Shown: piece by piece, positions 1 to 7,982 of the stretch
Layout: each line of letters opens with the position of its first letter
Numbering within the stretch: position 1 is the stretch's first letter
Origin: Planctomycetota bacterium
GTDB lineage: Bacteria; Planctomycetota; PUPC01; DSUN01
Length of the DNA stretch: 22,195 nucleotides
Direction: 5' to 3'
Assembly: GCA_016872875.1 (NCBI GenBank)
Contig: VGYW01000094.1
Location: 1-22,195 of the forward strand
Program-made: the position numbers and the translations under genes
The notes under the pieces: generated by a model
Databases searched by the model: none
What the model was told of the DNA's origin: nothing
Seen by the model: only the letters and a program-made list of their open reading frames with translations

Positions 1-317
1 CGACCGGGGCAGAATATCGCGGAGTTGTGCAACTCCGCGATGTTGTGCGCAGGGCGAGTGGCTGCCCGCGGCCCGCCTGCACGAGCCGGCGAGTCTGGCG
101 CCAATCGCCTGATCGAGTGCTGCTCCCGACCGGGGCAGAATATCGCGGAGTTGTGCAACTCCGCGATGTTGTGCGCAGGGCGAGTGGCTGCCCGCGGCCC
201 GCCTGCACGAGCCGGCGAGTCTGGCGCCAATCGCCTGATCGAGTGCTGCTCCCAACCGGGGCAGAGTATCGCGGAGTTGTGCAACTCCGCGATGTTGTGC
301 GCAGGGCGAGTGGCCGC
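1..317. repeat. Tandem 126-bp repeat, 2.5 copies, hairpin in each unit
   Basis: Copies start at 1, 127 and 253. The first two look identical base for base; the third has two early substitutions and loses similarity near 317. Each unit holds an inverted repeat with 11-bp arms (ATCGCGGAGTT / AACTCCGCGAT) around a 4-nt GTGC loop, at 16-41, 142-167 and 268-293. The period is a multiple of three, so long open frames exist on the plus strand, but they lack a credible start and family resemblance and I do not call them genes. The array may extend left of the window. Confidence 0.9.
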
Positions 318-538
318 CAGGGGCGGGGAGAATACTCCTCGGAGAGGCGGGCTACATCCGCACGGAGTTCCCTCACGCCCTCTTGCTGCGGGGCGATCAG
401 TGTCCTTTCGCGGGTCCTGTAGCGCCGAATGCTCTGCTTGGCGAGGGGCCGGGCGGGCCTCAGGCGGTACGCTCGCGGTTGCGTTCCGTTCAGCCCTTCT
501 CCGTCGCAGCACTTCCCACGTTGGCGACAGCCGTATGG
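318..538. other. Unassigned stretch downstream of the MuiA-like gene
   Basis: No convincing gene, RNA or terminator was found here. It lies past the stop codon of the minus-strand gene at 539-2770 and separates it from the 126-bp repeat array. No hairpin followed by a T-run is visible on the minus strand. Confidence 0.4.
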
Positions 539-2770
539 CTACTTGGCCAGCTTGGCGTCGCGGAGGACCACGGTGCCCGCGGCGGCGGGGTAGAGGACGA
601 GGTAGATGGCGCGCACGTCGTGAAGGCTCTCCGGCCTCACGCTGTACTGCCAGGTGGTGGCCTCGCTCTTGTAGGCCGGCGCGGTGAGGTCGAAGACCAC
701 GTTGGGGTGCTCGCCGGCGCCCACGTAGGTGGGCATGCACTCGAAGTATTTCCATTCTTTGCCGACGCTGAGGCCGATTGCGACGCGGACGCCCGCGGCG
801 ATCTGGTTCTCGATGTCGAGGAGCAGCCAGCGATAGCCGGAGAGGTCGGCCTCCACCCGCCGGCCGATGGCGTTCTTGCCATCCTTGCCGCGCGTGACCT
901 CGAGTGTGACCCGGTCCGCCTCGCCGGGCTTCCCCACCACGAAGGCCAGGCGGGTGTCGTCCTTCGACCATGCCTCCTCGACCCGCCAGGGCTCGAGGGG
1001 CCTTGCGAGGGCGAAGAGGGGGGCGATGGTGCGCCCCGCGTCTATCTGGAGGTTCTTGTCGAACTCCACCTTGAAGGTGTAGCGGATGCTCACGGCCTTC
1101 TCGTCGCTCGCGGCCGCGGGCAGCTCGACGTCCCACCGCAGGATGTTGTTCGGCTTCTCGGTGCGTTCGTAGAGCGGGTCGCTGCTGAGCGGGCGCTGGG
1201 TCTCCGTGAGCGACGAGATGATCTCGCCGTCGGAGGGCATCGGGATGCGGTCGAGGACACGGACGCTGAGGGGCTGGGGGCTGTAGTTTTCGAGGAGGAT
1301 TTCGTAGGTGAGGATGAGGCTCTTGTTGCCCGCGAGGATGCTCTCCTGGCGCTGGGTGAGCTTGTGGCGGGTGGTGAGGCGGGCGTCCACCCCGAAGCCC
1401 GCGGTGAATCGCTGCCCGGGCCGCACGAGGGGGAGCGTGCCCGTGCCCGCGAACTTGCCGTCGAGATAGGCGCTCGCTTTTCCCGCCAAGAGCACGATGT
1501 CGGACTTGTTCGTGACCAGAGCCTGGCGGTAGACGTAGCGGGTGAGGGTCGGCTCGGCGAGGCGGTAGAAGTCGCCCTGGAGCTTGAGCGCGGCCACGCG
1601 CGCGGTCTGGAGGTCGCTTCGGCTCTCGATGCTGTGGCGGCCGGGGAGTGGGTAGGCGACGGCGACGGCGGCGACGCCGCGCTCCTTGTGCTCGGTGGGC
1701 GCGAGCTCTTCGGCCTTCGGGCTGCCGCGGAAGTAGAGGACGTTGAGCCTTGCGGCCGCGGTGTTTGCGGCGGCCTCGGCCTGCTGGCGGGCCTCCTCCG
1801 TGGCGGCGGAGCGGAAGCTCTCCTCGGCCGCGCGCCGCTCGCGCTCGGCACGCAGGGTGTCGAGGGACGCGCGGGCCTCGGCCCCGGTCTCAAGCGACAC
1901 CCTGAAGGGCGCCAGGCCGGGCGGGTCGGCCGCGAGGGTCGGGGTCGCCGTCGAGAGCGTGAGGGTGACGCCGCGCCAGTCCTCGCCGCTCAGTTGCTGG
2001 ATGCTCGCGTTGTACTCGAGCTCCACCTCGGCGCTGCCGTCGCGTGCGCGGAGGTTGTAGGCGGGCGTCCAATCGGTCCCCTGCACGAGGTAGCCGAGTC
2101 GGATTTCGGCGGGAGCCGGCTTCTGCTTTTCGAGGAAGATGACGGCCTCGCGCGCCGTGCGGCCGGCGTTTGGGGTCAGGCTGGCGCGGCGGCGGCGGAG
2201 CGTGTCGGCCTCGGCATTTCCTTTCCGGGCGCGCTCGTCGAGTTCGCGCGACTGCTTCTCAAGGGCGTCCTGCTGCTCGAAGACAAAAGTGGCGAGCTTC
2301 GTGAGCTCGGCGGTCTGGAGCGCCCCCTTCTTGAGGTCCTCGCCCGTGGCTGCGGCCGAGAAGCTGCCGAGCTTGTCGAGGAGGGCGAGCTTGCGCCTCA
2401 CGGCGTCCTGGTCGCGCCCGAGGTCGCGGAGCGACTTCTCGGCGGCCTCCAGTTGGGCGTCGAGCTTGCGCACCTCCTCGCGCGGCTCCTCCACCACCGC
2501 GCGCTCCCGGTAGCGGACGGCGCGGACCTGGAGGCCCTCCACGTCGTCCGCGTAGAGACTCTCAGGCACCACCCGCTCGGGGAGGTCCGTCACCACGACC
2601 TCCATCGGCCCTGCGCCGGCCGGCACCGCCACCACCCGCGTCACCGCCGCCTGGCCCCGGTGAAGCATCACCGCGTCCACCCGCCCCGGCGTCCCGGCCG
2701 CCTCGCCGCCCGGCGCCAGCTCGCACGCCACACGAAGAACCACCGCCAACGCGACCGCTCTGGTGACCAT
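539..2770 (-). CDS. Exported MuiA-family protein (DUF4140/DUF4139) with C-terminal extension
   Basis: The 743-residue product belongs to the mucoidy-inhibitor-A-like family, whose biochemical role is unknown. A signal peptide occupies about residues 1-25. A DUF4140-like N-terminal domain follows (about 30-95), then coiled-coil segments (about 95-195) rich in Glu, Lys and Arg. The DUF4139 core begins near 205 and contains the typical G-x-x-W-x-P-x-Y-x-LR motif (231-241) and a SGEDW segment. A second charged helical stretch lies inside the DUF4139 region. The last ~150 residues (from about PLEPWRVEEAW) look like an added beta-rich, possibly carbohydrate-binding module; family members are usually nearer 500-600 residues. 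The ATG at 2770 was chosen over an upstream TTG because AAGGAGG precedes it at about 6 nt and the signal peptide starts there. It appears monocistronic. Confidence 0.85.
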   Translation of the reverse strand: MVTRAVALAVVLRVACELAPGGEAAGTPGRVDAVMLHRGQAAVTRVVAVPAGAGPMEVVVTDLPERVVPESLYADDVEGLQVRAVRYRERAVVEEPREEVRKLDAQLEAAEKSLRDLGRDQDAVRRKLALLDKLGSFSAAATGEDLKKGALQTAELTKLATFVFEQQDALEKQSRELDERARKGNAEADTLRRRRASLTPNAGRTAREAVIFLEKQKPAPAEIRLGYLVQGTDWTPAYNLRARDGSAEVELEYNASIQQLSGEDWRGVTLTLSTATPTLAADPPGLAPFRVSLETGAEARASLDTLRAERERRAAEESFRSAATEEARQQAEAAANTAAARLNVLYFRGSPKAEELAPTEHKERGVAAVAVAYPLPGRHSIESRSDLQTARVAALKLQGDFYRLAEPTLTRYVYRQALVTNKSDIVLLAGKASAYLDGKFAGTGTLPLVRPGQRFTAGFGVDARLTTRHKLTQRQESILAGNKSLILTYEILLENYSPQPLSVRVLDRIPMPSDGEIISSLTETQRPLSSDPLYERTEKPNNILRWDVELPAAASDEKAVSIRYTFKVEFDKNLQIDAGRTIAPLFALARPLEPWRVEEAWSKDDTRLAFVVGKPGEADRVTLEVTRGKDGKNAIGRRVEADLSGYRWLLLDIENQIAAGVRVAIGLSVGKEWKYFECMPTYVGAGEHPNVVFDLTAPAYKSEATTWQYSVRPESLHDVRAIYLVLYPAAAGTVVLRDAKLAK

Positions 2771-2822
2771 CGCAGTCCTCCTTCCCAAAGCCTTTTGGAC
2801 GATCCCAGATCGCGCTGTTCGG

Positions 2823-2851
2823 ATAGGACCCCTTTTGGCGTCGCCCGTCAA
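2823..2851 (-). promoter_or_regulatory. Possible sigma70-like promoter of the MuiA-like gene
   Basis: Minus strand: -35 TTGACG (2846-2851), 17-bp spacer, -10 TCCTAT (2823-2828). The -10 is poor (3 of 6), but the -35 and spacing match the other promoters in the window. A transcript would start near 2816, about 45 nt before the ATG. Confidence 0.35.
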
Positions 2852-2855
2852 GAAA

Positions 2856-3067
2856 TCGGGGACCCCGAGAGTGGGGCGAGCGGGAGGCCAGCGCCGTAAC
2901 GCCTTGGCAGACCGTCACTTAGGACAGTGGGGCTACGATCACAACTGACAGGTTGTCCAGAGGGAATGCCGGGCGGTGAGCCGGCGGCGGCTCAGTTTCG
3001 CCAGAGCCGATGGCCCCCGACGGGCCGGAGGGAGGAGCGCGGCGTGTCAGGCCCTCTGGCGAAACTG
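2856..3067. repeat. Inverted repeats in the gap between the MuiA-like gene and the oxidoreductase
   Basis: A perfect 14-bp inverted repeat has arms CAGTTTCGCCAGAG (2993-3006) and CTCTGGCGAAACTG (3054-3067), enclosing 47 nt that include a smaller GGCCC/GGGCC stem. On the plus strand the right arm is followed by CCTTTTTCTC, so it resembles a terminator pointing away from all known genes. A small palindrome (TCGGGG-A-CCCCGA) sits at 2856-2868. Confidence 0.7.
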
Positions 3068-3080
3068 CCTTTTTCTCATA

Positions 3081-3177
3081 TCGTCCTCGTCCCTCGTCCG
3101 CGTCCTTCGTCCTCGATTCTCCTCTGTTGGGGGGAGAAGAGTCGAGGACGAGGACGAGGGACGAGGACGAGGACGAT
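3081..3177. repeat. GAGGAC-type long hairpin, copy 1
   Basis: The left arm (3081-3125) is built of (T)CGTCCTCG-like units and the right arm (about 3135-3177) of their complements GACGAGGAC, forming a long imperfect hairpin around a TTGGGGGG loop. The core CTCGATTCTCC...GAAGAGTCGAG is matched in inverted orientation by the element at 14750-14846. It ends just past the stop codon of the oxidoreductase gene. Confidence 0.85.
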
Positions 3178-3193
3178 TGCGGGCGGCCTATTG

Positions 3194-4267
3194 TCAACTT
3201 GCGGGAGCGAAGGGGACGTCGCCGTGGGCGATCATGGTTTCGAGCGGGTTGTCGGCGATGTCGAGCGGGCAGTCAATGCGGGCGCGGCGGCGGCTCGATT
3301 CATAGCAGGCGAAGATGATCTCGGTGGCGTTGATGGCGTGGCGGGCGCATAGCTCGCACTCGCGGCCCGTGAGCAGGCAGCCCACCGCGTCCGCGATGGC
3401 GCGGTCTATGTAGCCGGGGCCGTGGAGGTGTTCCGCGCCGCAGTCCACCGCAATCCAGTCCGCCACGCCCTGCTTCCAGTAGCGGACGAGCGGCCCCGGC
3501 TTGGGGTCCCAGGCGATCTCGATGACGCCGCCCGTGCCGTGGAGCCTGAATGCGGCGCCGAGCGCGCGGGCGCTCTCGAAGCCGGTCACGATCACGCCGA
3601 AGACGCCGTTGGCGTACTTCACGAGAGAGAGGCTCTGCGATTCGACGGGTGCGCCGAAGACGCGCACCTCGCGGCGGGCGTCAATCTGGCCGAGCACCCA
3701 CTTGGGCGGAGATTCGTTGTTGAAGTAGTTGAGCATGTCCACCCAGTGCGTGCCGCCGTCGTAGAGGTCCCAGGTGTTGGCCTCCATGCGGACGAGTGTG
3801 CCGATCTCGCCGGCGTCGAGCAGGCGCTTGGTCTCGCGGAAGGGCTTGCCGTAGCGGCGCTGGTGGTTGAAGTTCAGGTGCATGCCGTACTGTGCGGCGA
3901 CCTGGAGCATCTTGCGGGCGCCGCCGAACGAGATGTCCATCGGCTTCTCGCAGTGGCAGAGGCGCACGCCCGCCTGGGCGCACGCGATGGCCATCTCCGC
4001 GTGCAGCTTCGGCCAGGTGCACACGCTTACGACGTCGGGCCTCTCCTTCTCCAGCATCTCGCGGTAGTTGAGATAGGTGCGTGGGACGCCGAACTTCGCG
4101 GCGAAGGCGTCCGCATTCTCCTGCACGATGTCGGCGCAGGCCACCATCTCGCACGTCTCCAGCTTCCTGTAGCCCTCGGCGTGCTCGTAGGCCATCGCGT
4201 AGCCCATCGGCCCGCGCTTCTCGGGCATCTTGCCCGTGCCAATGAACCCGACCTTCAGCTTCGCCAT
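3194..4267 (-). CDS. Gfo/Idh/MocA family NAD(P)-dependent oxidoreductase
   Basis: This is a 357-residue cytosolic dehydrogenase of the family that oxidises or reduces sugars, inositols and their derivatives using NAD(P). A Rossmann fold starts at residue 4 with the dinucleotide motif GFIGTGKM. The family's conserved EKP triad is at 107-109 (HCEKPMD). The C-terminal half has the usual alpha/beta substrate domain, with a YGGTHWVDML-type active-site segment (DGGTHWVDMLNYF). The exact substrate cannot be read from sequence. The ATG at 4267 was chosen because AAGGAG lies about 10 nt upstream and the Rossmann fold begins directly after it; the longer frame adds an unlikely Arg/Pro-rich leader. It has its own promoter at 4315-4342 and appears monocistronic. 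Confidence 0.9.
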   Translation of the reverse strand: MAKLKVGFIGTGKMPEKRGPMGYAMAYEHAEGYRKLETCEMVACADIVQENADAFAAKFGVPRTYLNYREMLEKERPDVVSVCTWPKLHAEMAIACAQAGVRLCHCEKPMDISFGGARKMLQVAAQYGMHLNFNHQRRYGKPFRETKRLLDAGEIGTLVRMEANTWDLYDGGTHWVDMLNYFNNESPPKWVLGQIDARREVRVFGAPVESQSLSLVKYANGVFGVIVTGFESARALGAAFRLHGTGGVIEIAWDPKPGPLVRYWKQGVADWIAVDCGAEHLHGPGYIDRAIADAVGCLLTGRECELCARHAINATEIIFACYESSRRRARIDCPLDIADNPLETMIAHGDVPFAPAS

Positions 4268-4314
4268 CGCCCTGTGTCTCCTTCCTTGCGGCCTCCCTCT
4301 TGGTGGCAGGCAGC

Positions 4315-4342
4315 ATTGTACAGGAACTGGCTGTGCCCGCAA
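4315..4342 (-). promoter_or_regulatory. Sigma70-like promoter of the Gfo/Idh/MocA gene
   Basis: Minus strand: -35 TTGCGG (4337-4342), 16-bp spacer, -10 TACAAT (4315-4320). It fills the 76-nt gap after the propeller gene, with the -35 adjacent to that gene's stop codon. Confidence 0.5.
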
Positions 4343-4343
4343 C

Positions 4344-7300
4344 TCACTGCGCAGGACCGAGGCAGCGGAGGGAGCCGTCCTCGCAGGTGACGTAGAGGCG
4401 GCCGCCGGCGGCGGCGAGGCCGCTGACGACGGGGGCGGCGGCCAGCTCGATGGCCTGGCGCGGCTCGCCGGTGCGGAGGTCGAAGGTCTTGAGGACGCCC
4501 TCGGCGACCTGCCGCATGCCAGGCACGGGGTCGGGCTGGTGGGCGCGGCCCTTGATGCGGCCGGCCACGACTACCGAATCGCCCGCGACGATGAGGGAGG
4601 AGTAGTGGTAGAGCTTCTGGCCCTTCTGCTGCGCGCGGAAGTCGCCGTCTATCACGCGGCTCCAGGCCGGCGTGTCGTCGCTCCGGGCGGCGTCGCGGCT
4701 GGCGAGCTTGCGCGTGTCGTAGCGCCGCAGGACGCCTTCGCCCTTGTTGCCCTGGAGCACGACGGCGTCGGCGCCGGCGAAGGCGCAGCCGACGCACGGG
4801 ATGGCCTCCCTGGCCTCGGGGAACGTGGCGATGATCTGCGAGCCGGAGGCGTAGGGGCCGAGGTAGCCCTCGGTGGAGTAGTGGCGGCGGAACTGCGGAT
4901 ACTTGTCGGAGTTGATGAGGAACCGCGTGGGGCCAGGCCCCATCGCGTAGAGGCCCTGGAGGCCCTTGCCCTTGTCGGCGGGCGGGTCGAAGAGCTCGCC
5001 GGTCTTCGCGGCGAGCGCGGCGCCTGAGAAGCGAATGTAGGCGCCGTCGCCATATGCAAGGTTGCTCACGACCGTGTTGGCCTCGAAGCCGCCGACGCTG
5101 CGGGCGGTGGGGTGCGGCTGGTCAATGCGCGCGCGCGGCTGCGAGATGTCCACCCACTGGGGCGTGCGGCTGAGCGTCTTGTGCCACTTGATGGCCCCCG
5201 TGTGCGGGTCGAGCGCCCAGACGTGGATGCCGCCGTTGGCCATCGGGTGGTAGCCCGCGACGGCGATGGCCAGCCCGTCGTGGATCAGCAGCGAGCCGAG
5301 GAGTGGCCAGGACGACTCGACCTGGCTGAAGGCCACGATGTTGCGCTCGTATGGTGCGGCGAGGAACCGCCAGGCCAGGCGGCCGGTGTCGGCTCGGAGG
5401 GCGTAGACCCATCCGTCGCGGCAGCCGAAGAGGCACAGGCCGCCGTAGAGCGTGGGCGGGGTGACGACGCGGCCGCCGGCGGTGAAGCTCCACTTCTTCG
5501 CGCCCGTGGCGGCGTCGAGGGCCTCGATGCGATGCTGCTCGCGGACGGCGGCCACGGCCAGCCCGCCGGCCACCACGGGCGCGCTCACGGGGCCGATGTA
5601 GTCGTTCGTGTCAAGCCAGTCGGCGGCGATTATCCCTCTCCCTTGGGGAGAGGGGAGGGTGAGGGCCGTTGCAGCGGCCCCAGGCACCCTCACCCCGCCC
5701 TCTCCCCGGGGGAGAGGGGGAAGAGAAGCACCCTCACCCCCGCCCTCTCCCCGGGGGAGAGGGGGAAGAGAAGCACCCTCACCCCCGCCCTCTCCCCGGG
5801 GGAGAGGGGGAAGAGAAGCACCCTCACCCCCGCCCTCTCCCCGGGGGAGAGGGGGAAGAGAAGCACCCTCACCCCCGCCCTCTCCCCGGGGGAGAGGGGG
5901 AAGAGAAGCACCCTCACCCCCGCCCTCTCCCCGAGGGAGAGGGGGCAGACCGGGTGGCGGCTGGATGGCAGTGTTCCAGACCGGGGCGAGTTTCGCGGGC
6001 AGGGCCGAGGCCGTCCAGGCGCCCCGCTGGGGGCCTTGGAGAAACATCGGCCAGTCTTCGCCATTTCGGATTTCGGATTTCGGATTTCGGATTTCAGCAA
6101 AGGCGGGGCCGCGGATGAGGCGCTGGGCGTCGGGCAGCGGCTCGCGGACAGGCTCGGAGGAGGCCGTGACGTGGAAGCGGACCCAGTTGTCGCAATTGCA
6201 CATGTTGGGCAGGTAGTGGACCATGCCGTATGCTGGGAAGAAGCCGGAGCCGCAGGAGCCGCGGCTGAGGCCGACGCGGATGGCGCGGGGCGGCTCGGCC
6301 CGATAGTCAATGAACTGGCTGAAGGCCATCAGGAGGTAGTTGGCCGTGGCCTTGCTCGTCTCGCAGCGGGAGTTGCCGCCGACGAAGTGGCGGAGGGGCT
6401 CGCCGCTCTTGAGGCCGAATACGGACACGCCGTGTGAGAGGAGGTAGAGCCTGCCGCCGCGGATGACGGCCTCGCGGCGCTGCATCTGCCAGAGGGGCTT
6501 CTCGCGCGACCAGGCGTGGCGCCAGCGGAACTTGCCGCTCGCCGTGTCTATGGCCCCGAAAATCCACTCCTCCTCGCGCGGGCCGTTGTCCTGGGCGGAA
6601 TAGACGACGAGGGTGCGCTCGCCGTAGACGGCGTGGGTGACGTGGCGGTCGTCAATGGGCGTCGTCCACTTGCGTGCGCCGGTTCGGAGGTCGAAGGCGA
6701 GGACGGCTGCGGCGCGCTGGCCGGGGTTGCGTCCGCCGCCCCAGGAGCGCTCGGCCTCCTTGTTGCAGCCCACCGCATATAGCTCAGCGTCGTCGGGGTT
6801 CACCGTGGGCTTCTGGATGAGGAGGTAGTCGTCGCCCTTGAAATGCCACTTGCGTGCGCCCGTGGCGGCGTCCACGACGAAGAGCTCGTTGCCCACGGTG
6901 TGGATGAGCAGGCTGTCGTGGGCGGCGAGGTTGCCGCGGCCGTAGTTGTCGCTGAAGAACTTCGCCTTGCGGAGCGGTTCGCTGCGGGGGCTGTTGCGGG
7001 TGAAGGTGGTGCCCGCCTGATCGTAGGTTCGCACCGTCTCGCCCGTGTCGGCGTCAATCGCCACGATGGGCTGGCCCTCGGCGCCCAGCACGGTGTAGAT
7101 GCGGTTGGCCGTGAACACCAGCGGCGTGAGCTTGCCCATCAGCGGGCGGTTGAAGTGGTCGGTGCGCGTCACGTCGCGGACCCAGCAGGGCAGGCCGTTG
7201 AAGGCGTCGCGGCAGACGAGTTGCGCGGCCGAGTCGCGGGGCAGAGACGCCCCGCCTACGCGGCGCTTGTAGATGAGCCGCCCGCCCGAGAGGCGATAGC

Positions 7301-7904
7301 CGTTGTCGTCGGCGATCTCCATCGAGCCGGCGATCCATTGGAGGCCGGTGCCGGGCTTCACCGCCTCGTCGCGCGAGACGGGATTGCCCGTGGCGTCGTA
7401 CCAGTACTGCTCCCAGCCGTCGAGGGTCTTGGGCATCGGCTTGCGGAGCGCGGCCCACCTGCCGTCGCGTTTGAGCCAGGCGGCGCCGCGGCCGGGCACG
7501 AGGATGCGCAGGACCTCGGCCTCGGCGGGCGCGGCCTGGCCGAGGGCCTCGCAATCGGCCACCAACAGGTTCACCAGATTGTCGGCGTAGGGCAGGCCTC
7601 CGCGCTCGCGCCACACCGCGGCGCTCGCCACGCCATAGAGACCCGCGTCGGCGAGACGCCGGCGGGCCTCGGCGCACGCCGCGTCGTCGAGAGCCAGGAC
7701 GTGGACGAGCATGCGCCCCTGGCCGCAGAGCGCGCTGGCCCGCGCGGGGTCGCCGCCCACGAGGACGCACAGGCCGGCCGAGACGCCAGTGCCCCCGACG
7801 GCCTCGCCGGGCGGGGGCGCCTTCGGCTCGGCCGCCTGCGCCCCCGAAGCGGCGGCCATCAGGGCGAGCGTCCGAGCGGCAAGGGCAAGTGCCAAGCGGG
7901 CCAT
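4344..7904 (-). CDS. Exported two-part PQQ/BamB-type beta-propeller protein with repeat insertions
   Basis: The product (1186 residues) has a signal peptide (about 1-25, ending AQAAE). An N-terminal domain (about 30-150) looks like a degenerate class I methyltransferase fold, with segments LCVLVGGDP, VHVLALDD and LPYADNLVNLLVAD. A propeller region follows, with repeated blades of the form D-x-x-T-G-x-x-x-W. A second propeller begins at EDWPMFLQGPQRGAW and continues to the C-terminus (DAATGAKKWSF, LDPHTGAIKWHK). Similar fusions are, from memory, common in planctomycete proteomes; the function is unknown. The linker between propellers carries a 7-bp repeat array (6063-6097) and a 45-bp palindromic array (5634-5950) encoding repeated LPPLPRGEGGGEGAS. 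A 27-bp element encoding VGGASLPRD lies at 7233-7259. The ATG at 7904 is preferred over 7931 because it starts the signal peptide, but its ribosome site (GAAGG) is weak. Confidence 0.8.
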   Translation of the reverse strand: MARLALALAARTLALMAAASGAQAAEPKAPPPGEAVGGTGVSAGLCVLVGGDPARASALCGQGRMLVHVLALDDAACAEARRRLADAGLYGVASAAVWRERGGLPYADNLVNLLVADCEALGQAAPAEAEVLRILVPGRGAAWLKRDGRWAALRKPMPKTLDGWEQYWYDATGNPVSRDEAVKPGTGLQWIAGSMEIADDNGYRLSGGRLIYKRRVGGASLPRDSAAQLVCRDAFNGLPCWVRDVTRTDHFNRPLMGKLTPLVFTANRIYTVLGAEGQPIVAIDADTGETVRTYDQAGTTFTRNSPRSEPLRKAKFFSDNYGRGNLAAHDSLLIHTVGNELFVVDAATGARKWHFKGDDYLLIQKPTVNPDDAELYAVGCNKEAERSWGGGRNPGQRAAAVLAFDLRTGARKWTTPIDDRHVTHAVYGERTLVVYSAQDNGPREEEWIFGAIDTASGKFRWRHAWSREKPLWQMQRREAVIRGGRLYLLSHGVSVFGLKSGEPLRHFVGGNSRCETSKATANYLLMAFSQFIDYRAEPPRAIRVGLSRGSCGSGFFPAYGMVHYLPNMCNCDNWVRFHVTASSEPVREPLPDAQRLIRGPAFAEIRNPKSEIRNGEDWPMFLQGPQRGAWTASALPAKLAPVWNTAIQPPPGLPPLPRGEGGGEGASLPPLPRGEGGGEGASLPPLPRGEGGGEGASLPPLPRGEGGGEGASLPPLPRGEGGGEGASLPPLPRGEGGVRVPGAAATALTLPSPQGRGIIAADWLDTNDYIGPVSAPVVAGGLAVAAVREQHRIEALDAATGAKKWSFTAGGRVVTPPTLYGGLCLFGCRDGWVYALRADTGRLAWRFLAAPYERNIVAFSQVESSWPLLGSLLIHDGLAIAVAGYHPMANGGIHVWALDPHTGAIKWHKTLSRTPQWVDISQPRARIDQPHPTARSVGGFEANTVVSNLAYGDGAYIRFSGAALAAKTGELFDPPADKGKGLQGLYAMGPGPTRFLINSDKYPQFRRHYSTEGYLGPYASGSQIIATFPEAREAIPCVGCAFAGADAVVLQGNKGEGVLRRYDTRKLASRDAARSDDTPAWSRVIDGDFRAQQKGQKLYHYSSLIVAGDSVVVAGRIKGRAHQPDPVPGMRQVAEGVLKTFDLRTGEPRQAIELAAAPVVSGLAAAGGRLYVTCEDGSLRCLGPAQ
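5634..5950. repeat. 45-bp palindromic tandem array inside the propeller gene
   Basis: Units start at 5687 (44 bp), 5731, 5776, 5821, 5866 and 5911; the middle ones are identical 45-mers, and the last has CCGAGGG in place of CCGGGGG. Each holds a CCCTCTCC/GGGAGAGG-type stem. An inverted half-copy (5634-5667, ending GGTGAGGG) flanks the array. On the minus strand each unit adds 15 residues in frame, so the open frame survives. There is no spacer diversity, so it is not CRISPR. Confidence 0.95.
6063..6097. repeat. 7-bp tandem repeat (ATTTCGG) inside the propeller gene
   Basis: About five units of ATTTCGG (last one ATTTCAG) occur on the plus strand. On the minus strand they read as the heptapeptide period EIRNPKS. 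The array sits immediately before the start of the second propeller (GEDWPMF). A related run of GGATTGCG-like units is present upstream of hydF at 21026-21060. Confidence 0.85.
7233..7259. repeat. 27-bp in-frame palindromic element, copy 1
   Basis: A GGGGC/GCCCC stem around AGAGA is followed by CGCCTAC. The 27 bp are identical to 16212-16238 and encode VGGASLPRD on the minus strand, in the first propeller (YKRR-VGGASLPRD-SAAQ). Confidence 0.9.
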
Positions 7905-7982
7905 TGGCGGGGTGCAACCTTCAATGCTCATCGGTTTCTGTTGCGGCAATCGCACCGCCACGCACTTCGCTGGCAGATGTAG

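Noticed and set aside
1..317. 126-bp repeats considered as a repeat protein gene on the plus strand
   Set aside because: Two overlapping frames stay open equally well, there is no ribosome site or known repeat motif, and all supported genes are on the other strand.
383..2899. 838-codon plus-strand open frame opposite the MuiA-like gene
   Set aside because: It is a GC-driven shadow: low-complexity Val/Gly/Glu-rich translation with no family motifs, while the minus strand encodes recognisable domains.
3060..3194. GAGGAC hairpin as a Rho-independent terminator of the oxidoreductase gene
   Set aside because: The minus-strand transcript has no T-run after the stem, and the arms are imperfect simple repeats shared with other loci.
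5687..5950. 45-bp repeats considered as a CRISPR array
   Set aside because: Units are contiguous with no unique spacers, are internally palindromic over most of their length, and lie inside an open reading frame; no cas genes are present.
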